A stretch of 11,744 bases of DNA from Campylobacteraceae bacterium (GTDB lineage Bacteria; Campylobacterota; Campylobacteria; Campylobacterales; Sulfurovaceae): NCBI GenBank assembly GCA_027023325.1, contig JALVVQ010000150.1:1-11744 (forward strand). The letters run 5' to 3'. The notes under the pieces were generated by a model. It was not told the origin of the DNA. It made no database searches and worked only from the letters and a program-made list of their open reading frames with translations. Shown in pieces: positions 7,621 through 11,744 of the stretch (position 1 is its first letter; every line of letters begins with the position of its first letter). A program made the position numbers and the translations under genes.

Positions 7621-7872
7621 CTAATCTGAATGATTGATGAGATAAAGCTTCTGCTTGCGGTTCATTTTTTTCTTGATCTCGTACTCTCGTTTGGAGGCGG
7701 TGCTCCTGTCCTTGAATGTCTCATGATAGACCAGTGTGACGGGGCGGCGGGCTCGGGTATATTTGGCACCCTTGTCGGAGTGGTTGTGCTCCTCTATGCG
7801 ACGCTCCAGCTCTGTGGCGATCCCTGTGTAGAGGGTCGCATCTGCACACTCGACGATATAGACATAGTACAT
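7621..7872 (-). CDS. GIY-YIG nuclease-superfamily small protein (YhbQ/UPF0213-like)
   Basis: Single-domain GIY-YIG protein of 83 residues. YYVYIVEC (2-9) and LYTGIA (14-19) are the two strands naming the fold; RRIEEHN (24-30) supplies the conserved Arg, and SKREYEIKKK (60-69) supplies Glu63, the position of the metal-binding glutamate. GAKYTRARRP (35-44) is typical of the stand-alone UPF0213 group. The nuclease residues look intact but the cellular role of this group is poorly known. The start lies 3 bases after the ftsY stop with no clear Shine-Dalgarno, so translation is probably coupled to ftsY. Homologs occur in many chromosomes without mobile elements, so this need not be a homing endonuclease. 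Confidence 0.85.
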   Translation of the reverse strand: MYYVYIVECADATLYTGIATELERRIEEHNHSDKGAKYTRARRPVTLVYHETFKDRSTASKREYEIKKKMNRKQKLYLINHSD

Positions 7873-7875
7873 CTG

Positions 7876-8751
7876 CTAGAGGAAGATCTCATTGAGGATG
7901 ATGTTGACATAGTCATTGGCTTTGAATCTGACCAGATCTTCGGGGGTTTCGCCTGTGCCCATGTAGTAGATCGGCATCTGTAGCTCATCGGCGATAGTCA
8001 GTACGGCACCCCCCTTGGCAGTACCGTCGAGCTTGGTAATGATGATACCGTCTATGCCAATGATCTCATCGAAAGCTTTGGCTTGGTTGATGGCAGAGCT
8101 CCCCTGCGTGCCATCCAGGATCAGCAATTTTCTGTGGGGTGCTGCCTTGAGTGCTTTGTCGGCGACTCTGGCCATCTTCTTGAGTTCTTCAGAGAGATTG
8201 GACTGGGTATGGAGTCTGCCGGCAGTGTCGATGATGACATTGTCGATACCCTTGGCATCTGCCGACTGGATGGTGTCATAGACTACCGCAGAGGGATCAT
8301 GTCCCTGCTGGGTAGAGACAATGGGAATATTAAGCTTGGCTGCCCAGCGGCTCAGCTGTTCTATCGCAGCAGCACGGAAGGTGTCTCCAGCGCCAAGCAT
8401 GACAGTGCGCCCCTGCGTCTGGTAGTGTCGTGCGAGCTTGGCGATAGTGGTGGTCTTGCCTGCACCATTGACCCCTACGATCATCTCGACAAAGGGCTTG
8501 TAGCTACCAGGTTCGATCCATTCGGCACGGTACTGAAAGACAGAGATGAGGGAGTTGAAAGCCTGTACCTTGGTGATGCTCTCAGGCAGCCCTTCCAACA
8601 GGCGCTCTACGAGGTCATAGTTGACATCTGCTTCGAGCAGAATATCCTCAAAATCCTCTTTGGGTATTGTGGATCGCTTTTGGGGGGTGACCTCATGGAT
8701 CACTTCAGTGGTTTTGCCAAAGGCTTTTTTCAGAAATCCAAATACTGCCAT
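7876..8751 (-). CDS. ftsY: Signal recognition particle receptor FtsY
   Basis: SRP-family GTPase that docks the SRP-ribosome complex at the inner membrane and hands nascent membrane proteins to the translocon. 291 residues: a short N-terminal segment with FGFLKKAFGK (membrane-contacting helix) and no acidic A domain, then the N domain and the G domain. Motifs: G1 GVNGAGKTTT (93-102), DTFRAAA (123-129), G3 DTAGR (175-179), G4 TKLDG followed by TAKGG (239-248) and GTGE (265-268). All are intact. An excellent ribosome-binding site, AAGGAGGAA, sits inside the end of the upstream lipoprotein gene, whose stop is only 1 base before the ftsY ATG. Confidence 0.97.
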   Translation of the reverse strand: MAVFGFLKKAFGKTTEVIHEVTPQKRSTIPKEDFEDILLEADVNYDLVERLLEGLPESITKVQAFNSLISVFQYRAEWIEPGSYKPFVEMIVGVNGAGKTTTIAKLARHYQTQGRTVMLGAGDTFRAAAIEQLSRWAAKLNIPIVSTQQGHDPSAVVYDTIQSADAKGIDNVIIDTAGRLHTQSNLSEELKKMARVADKALKAAPHRKLLILDGTQGSSAINQAKAFDEIIGIDGIIITKLDGTAKGGAVLTIADELQMPIYYMGTGETPEDLVRFKANDYVNIILNEIFL

Positions 8752-8752
8752 A

Positions 8753-9331
8753 CTATTTCCTCCTTAGTTGCTCTATATCTGCTTTAATCATCTCTATAGG
8801 GGTGGCGCCGACATAATGCATAGTATACTCTCCATTTTTAAACAGAAGTGTAAGTGGAACGGGATAGTTTTTTCCCAGTTTCAAAAAATCTGCCAGTCGC
8901 TGTGCCAGTGCATCATTGTCTGGGCTATTTGAGATGAAGTAGCTGGCATGATGTGTTTTCATAAACTTCCGTAGATGTTCTGGACTCTTGTTGCTGTTGG
9001 CCATGATACCCACTACAAACAATGTCTTGGGATAGGATTTTTGTAAGGTGTCCAGATAGGGAATCATGCCGCAGCTTGGCGGTGACCAAGAGGCAAAAAG
9101 GTGGATAAGCACAATAGGCTGAATAACTTTATTTAGAGAGAGATGGTTCTGTTTTAGCGTGAGTGTCGTGGTGCGCTGGTCAATATCGGTGATGACAAAC
9201 TTGCTCTGTGGTATAGATATCTCGGGGGAAAGGGGCTGTGATGTGCTCTGGGTAGCGTCAGATGTTTTGTCGCTACAGCCTGTCCATAGGGTGAGTGATG
9301 CTATAATAAAAAAGAAAGAAAGAGATCGCAT
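8753..9331 (-). CDS. Thioredoxin-fold (TlpA-like) lipoprotein lacking the CXXC motif
   Basis: Predicted lipoprotein of 192 residues. A signal peptide ends in the lipobox WTGC (Cys19), followed by a Ser/Thr-rich linker to about residue 40. The rest fits a TlpA/ResA-type thioredoxin fold: LIHLFASWSPPSCGMIPYL is the active-site strand-helix, NYPVPLTLLF carries the cis-proline strand, and NGEYTMHYVG follows. In the active family the motif is WCPPC; here it reads W-S-P-P-S-C, so both canonical cysteines are serines and the one Cys lies a residue later. A normal thiol-disulfide exchange role is therefore doubtful. The genome order next to ftsY resembles Cj1207c-Cj1206c of C. jejuni, from memory. 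The ATG is preceded by AGGCGG. Likely periplasm-facing and co-transcribed with ftsY. Confidence 0.8.
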   Translation of the reverse strand: MRSLSFFFIIASLTLWTGCSDKTSDATQSTSQPLSPEISIPQSKFVITDIDQRTTTLTLKQNHLSLNKVIQPIVLIHLFASWSPPSCGMIPYLDTLQKSYPKTLFVVGIMANSNKSPEHLRKFMKTHHASYFISNSPDNDALAQRLADFLKLGKNYPVPLTLLFKNGEYTMHYVGATPIEMIKADIEQLRRK

Positions 9332-9339
9332 TGCCCGCC

Positions 9340-9348
9340 TGCTATAAT
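9340..9348 (+). promoter_or_regulatory. Extended -10 promoter for the cyclo-ligase/rny unit
   Basis: TGCTATAAT is a perfect extended -10 (TG-N-TATAAT) with the hexamer at 9343-9348. It predicts a start near 9355 and a leader of about 38 bases ending in GAGAGG before the ATG at 9393. The expected -35 position (AAGAGA) is poor, as allowed for extended -10 promoters. Confidence 0.6.
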
Positions 9349-9360
9349 TTAGTCATGCGG

Positions 9361-9366
9361 ATTATA
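9361..9366 (-). promoter_or_regulatory. -10 box of the lipoprotein-ftsY unit
   Basis: On the minus strand TTGGATATAAT contains a perfect TATAAT (9366-9361), 29 bases upstream of the lipoprotein ATG. The predicted start is near 9354, almost the same point as the opposing promoter's start. No good -35 is visible. Confidence 0.5.
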
Positions 9367-9392
9367 TCCAAAGTTGGTAAAAGTGAGAGGAT

Positions 9393-9926
9393 ATGACAAA
9401 ACAGCATTTTAGAAAAAAATCCCTACAGAGACTCAAGAGACTCTCCTGGCAGAGGCGCTATCTGGCAGATAAACAGATCAATAGTATGCTCTACCATATG
9501 ATAAAGTCAAGAGGTGCGAAGTGTGTCATGCTCTATATTCCTCTGAGAATGGAGGTGGATGTGATGCCCCTGATACGGAAGCTTCGTGGAGAGGGTATTT
9601 TGGTATTGGTGCCGTTTATGGAAGGTGAAAGTTTCAGACTGGTAAAATATAGATTGCCATTACAAACAAAAAAATATGGTATAAAAGAACCAAAATTTTC
9701 AAAACAGTATAGAAGAAAAATGATAGAGTTTGCCATTGTTCCTATAATCGGAACAGATAGAACCCTGAGGCGCGTAGGTTTCGGCAAGGGGATGTATGAC
9801 AGATTTTTTGCAAGATATAAACAAGATATAAAAGAGATTGTGTTTACCCAGAGGGTGCTTTGCCAAAGCAAAGTGACGATAACAGATGACTATGATGTGG
9901 GGGCAGACAGGGTCATCACTGCCTGA
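9393..9926 (+). CDS. 5-formyltetrahydrofolate cyclo-ligase (MTHFS family)
   Basis: ATP-dependent enzyme that converts 5-formyl-THF to 5,10-methenyl-THF, returning the stored folate form to one-carbon metabolism. 177 residues, slightly short but in range. The N-terminal basic segment (KQHFRKKSLQRLKRLS) corresponds to the usual K-x-x-x-R-x-x-x-R start. MLYIPLRMEVDVMPLI (46-61) is the substrate-side block; VGFGKGMYDRFF (128-139) corresponds to the diagnostic LGYGGGYYDR-type loop; DDYDVGADRVIT closes the protein as in the family. ATG 9393 has GAGAGG upstream. It precedes rny by 74 bases, the same pairing I recall in Campylobacter (Cj1208-Cj1209). Confidence 0.87.
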   Translation: MTKQHFRKKSLQRLKRLSWQRRYLADKQINSMLYHMIKSRGAKCVMLYIPLRMEVDVMPLIRKLRGEGILVLVPFMEGESFRLVKYRLPLQTKKYGIKEPKFSKQYRRKMIEFAIVPIIGTDRTLRRVGFGKGMYDRFFARYKQDIKEIVFTQRVLCQSKVTITDDYDVGADRVITA

Positions 9927-10000
9927 TGGTGTAGAGAGGGTTATTGGAAATTTTGGTTTCATACAAGGGGTTCTGTTTAGGATACCTACAAGGAAACAAT

Positions 10001-11515
10001 ATGTATATAGTACCAGGAATTTCCCTTTTGGTAGGGTTAGGTATAGGTGTGGCTGTTTCGAGAATAGGAAACAGCAGGCGCTTCGCCTATCTGGAGCGTG
10101 AAGCACAGGCCAAAGCAAAGACGATAGAACAGGAGACCAGTCTGCTGCTTGAGAAAGCAAAAGTGCAGGTCAGAGAACGAGAGCTCGAGCAGAAGAAAGA
10201 GCTGGATGCAGCTGCAGCAGAGCTGGAAACCCGCAACAGAGATCTCATGCTCAAAGTCAGAGAAGCGCAGACCCAAAAAGAGAAAGCACTACAGAAGCAA
10301 AATACACTGGTAGAGAGAGAAAAAAATCTTGAACTGCTAGAACATCGCAAGCAAGAGGAAATAGACAGAGCGATACAAATGCAAGAAAATGTAGCCTCTT
10401 TTACAGCGCAGGAGGCCAAAAGCTATATCCTGCAAAAGACAGAGGAGAAGGCACAGTCAGAGATCGCAGCCATCGTGCGAAAGCATGAGAAGATTGCCAG
10501 CGAGGAGGCAGAGAAAAAGGCCAATTATATCTTGGCACAGGCCACGACACGCTATGCCGGAGAGTTTGCCGGAGAGCGACTGATCAATGTGGTCACACTC
10601 CCTAGCGATGAGCACAAAGGGCGCATCATTGGCAAAGAGGGGCGCAACATCAAAACCATGGAGCAGTTGCTGGGTGTCGATATCATCATCGACGATACCC
10701 CAGGCGTGATACTGGTAAGTAACTTCAATCTCTACCGTCGTGCGATTGCTACCCGCGTGATCGAGATACTGGTCGAGGATGGGCGTATCCATCCTGGGCG
10801 TATCGAAGAGGTGCACGAGAAGGTGCAGGCAGAGTTTGAGCAGAAGATCTATCAGGATGGGGAGCAGGTGGTGATCGATCTGGGACTTTTCCCCATGCAT
10901 GAAGAGCTGATCAAACTGCTGGGGCGACTCAAATACCGTGCCAGCTATGGGCAAAATGCCCTCGCACATACGCTGGAGGTTGCCAGACTCGCTAGGGTCT
11001 TGGCTGCCGAGATGGGTGGTGATGAAAAGCTGGCAATGCGTGCAGGGCTCCTACATGATATCGGCAAAGCACTCACGCAGGATTTTGGTGGCAGTCATGT
11101 GGATCTGGGTGCAGAGGTCTGCAAGCGGCACAATGAGCACCCTACGGTGATCAATGCCATCTATGCCCACCATGGTCATGAGCCTTTCGACTCTGTAGAG
11201 AGTGCAGCAGTCTGTGCAGCTGACACCCTCAGTGCTGCCAGACCGGGAGCCAGAAGAGAGGTGCTGGAGAGCTTTACCAAGCGCGTCAAAGATATCGAAG
11301 CACTGGCGATGGAAAACGAGGGGGTGTTGCAGGCCTATGCTATCAATGCCGGCAGAGAGATACGAGTCTTTGTCGATGCTGGGAAGGTGGGCGACAATGA
11401 AGCAGTACTGCTCAGTAGCACTCTTGCAAAAAAGATAGAAAATAAAGTACAATACCCTGGTGAGGTCAAGGTCAATGTGATCCGCGAAACCCGTGCGGTG
11501 ACCTATGCAAAATAA
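10001..11515 (+). CDS. rny: Ribonuclease Y
   Basis: Membrane-anchored endoribonuclease that initiates mRNA decay, in bacteria lacking or supplementing RNase E. 504 residues. In order: an N-terminal transmembrane helix (about 2-19), a long charged coiled coil (about 28-185, rich in E/K/Q/A), a KH RNA-binding domain with the GXXG loop IIGKEGRNI (209-217), and a catalytic HD domain with the His from AHTLEVARLA (323 onward) and LLHDIGKAL (His352-Asp353), followed by AHHGHEP. All expected parts are intact. The frame is open back to TTG 9944, but ATG 10001 has AAGGAAACA directly upstream and starts at the membrane helix, so it is preferred. No convincing rho-independent terminator follows the stop. 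Confidence 0.96.
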   Translation: MYIVPGISLLVGLGIGVAVSRIGNSRRFAYLEREAQAKAKTIEQETSLLLEKAKVQVRERELEQKKELDAAAAELETRNRDLMLKVREAQTQKEKALQKQNTLVEREKNLELLEHRKQEEIDRAIQMQENVASFTAQEAKSYILQKTEEKAQSEIAAIVRKHEKIASEEAEKKANYILAQATTRYAGEFAGERLINVVTLPSDEHKGRIIGKEGRNIKTMEQLLGVDIIIDDTPGVILVSNFNLYRRAIATRVIEILVEDGRIHPGRIEEVHEKVQAEFEQKIYQDGEQVVIDLGLFPMHEELIKLLGRLKYRASYGQNALAHTLEVARLARVLAAEMGGDEKLAMRAGLLHDIGKALTQDFGGSHVDLGAEVCKRHNEHPTVINAIYAHHGHEPFDSVESAAVCAADTLSAARPGARREVLESFTKRVKDIEALAMENEGVLQAYAINAGREIRVFVDAGKVGDNEAVLLSSTLAKKIENKVQYPGEVKVNVIRETRAVTYAK

Positions 11516-11534
11516 AGAACAGCTCTAAAAGTAA

Positions 11535-11622
11535 ATGTTTTTTGTCCAATACTCTGGCAGTCACAAACGCAAGCGCCCATTTCATGGGTTGAGTGCTCCT
11601 TTGTCGCATTGGGAAAAAACAT
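11535..11622. repeat. Nested imperfect inverted repeat downstream of rny (possible structured RNA or intergenic repeat element)
   Basis: The outer arms 11535-11550 and 11608-11622 pair over 15 bp (one U-G pair, one bulged G): AUG, six U-A pairs, then U-G and CCAAU/AUUGG. Inside, ACAAA (11563-11567) pairs with TTTGT (11600-11604). Within that, AGCGC (11572-11576) pairs with GTGCT (11593-11597), and CCAT/ATGG close a TTC loop with a 5-base bulge (GTTGA). All elements nest without conflict. I do not recognise it as tRNA, tmRNA, SRP RNA, 6S RNA or a known riboswitch, and it is not a standard terminator because no T-run follows. It may be an ncRNA, an mRNA 3'-end structure or a small repeat element. 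Confidence 0.45.
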
Positions 11623-11693
11623 CATTTATATTATATAAAGGAGTCACTTGCAAATTCAAACTCCAGCAACCAGCCGGTCTCCCCACGTCGTAA
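11535..11693 (+). CDS. Possible 52-residue basic protein (doubtful)
   Basis: ATG 11535 opens a 52-codon frame ending TAA at 11691-11693. The product is basic (HKRKR at 10-14) with no signal peptide or domain that I recognise. There is no good Shine-Dalgarno before the ATG (only AAAAG). The start lies in the left arm of the inverted repeat. The minus strand is also open across 11582-11744, running in from the right edge, and a 26-codon TTG frame at 11648-11728 has a better ribosome-binding site (AAAGGAG). Several open frames together argue that this may be non-coding repeat DNA. The rest of 11694-11744 shows only a short hairpin, AGATT/AATCT, around 11699-11714. Confidence 0.2.
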   Translation: MFFVQYSGSHKRKRPFHGLSAPLSHWEKTSFILYKGVTCKFKLQQPAGLPTS

Positions 11694-11744
11694 TTTCTGA
11701 GATTAAAAAAATCTGTATCGGGCAATAATCCTGAGATATTATCC

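Noticed and set aside
7621..7872. GIY-YIG gene as a homing endonuclease or mobile element
   Set aside because: It is the short stand-alone YhbQ/UPF0213 form with no DNA-binding extension, intron or repeat around it.
8083..8787. 234-codon open frame on the plus strand
   Set aside because: Antisense to ftsY, whose GTPase motifs are unmistakable; the product is motif-free and the length reflects codon-bias mirroring.
9699..10160. 153-codon open frame on the minus strand across the cyclo-ligase/rny junction
   Set aside because: Overlaps the 3' end of a recognised gene and the 5' end of rny in antisense; nothing supports it as coding.
11516..11744. tRNA, tmRNA, SRP RNA or CRISPR in the final segment
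   Set aside because: No cloverleaf or T-arm consensus, no tmRNA tag frame, no SRP GGAA-tetraloop helix and no regularly spaced direct repeats were found.

Overview
The window looks like ordinary chromosome from a Campylobacterota (Epsilonproteobacteria) member, probably a free-living Sulfurovum/Sulfurimonas-type organism rather than a low-GC Campylobacter. Three things suggest this. FtsY lacks the long acidic A domain. RNase Y is present in an otherwise proteobacterial gene set. And the block thioredoxin-fold lipoprotein / ftsY (leftward) with formyl-THF cyclo-ligase / rny (rightward) matches, as I remember it, the order Cj1207c-Cj1206c / Cj1208-Cj1209 in Campylobacter jejuni. The genus is inference. 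Twelve genes are well supported, coding density is very high, and I see no transposase, integrase, CRISPR array, tRNA or rRNA.

Left region, rightward (1-2704): the 3' half of an acetylornithine aminotransferase (argD), a TolC-family outer-membrane protein that starts 44 bases inside argD, and a MidA-family SAM-dependent methyltransferase whose TTG start overlaps the tolC-like stop (TTGA). These three are packed as one translationally coupled unit. Next, leftward (5024-2711): radA, acpS and a small Thr/Pro-rich lipoprotein. They are probably co-transcribed from a promoter just upstream of radA.

Centre: plsC-type acyltransferase (5189-5872, rightward, own promoter) converges on a thiamine-diphosphate 2-oxo-acid decarboxylase (7545-5884, leftward) of the pyruvate/indolepyruvate decarboxylase family. 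Upstream of that, also leftward, lies a tight cluster of a thioredoxin-fold lipoprotein, ftsY and a GIY-YIG protein (9331-7621), with gaps of 1 and 3 bases. The lipoprotein has lost the CXXC motif.

Right region, rightward: 5-formyltetrahydrofolate cyclo-ligase (9393-9926) and RNase Y (10001-11515). They are driven from a promoter whose -10 box lies only 12 bases from the opposing -10 box of the lipoprotein-ftsY unit. The last 229 bases hold no recognised gene. They contain an unexplained nested inverted repeat (11535-11622), overlapped by a 52-codon open frame, and this is the least explained DNA in the window.

Functionally the window mixes housekeeping roles: arginine synthesis, outer-membrane export, respiratory-complex maturation (by family), DNA recombination, acyl-carrier activation, phospholipid synthesis, membrane-protein targeting, folate salvage and mRNA turnover. 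I do not see a clear new multi-gene system. The decarboxylase, the CXXC-less lipoprotein and the 3'-terminal structured region are the parts most worth checking.
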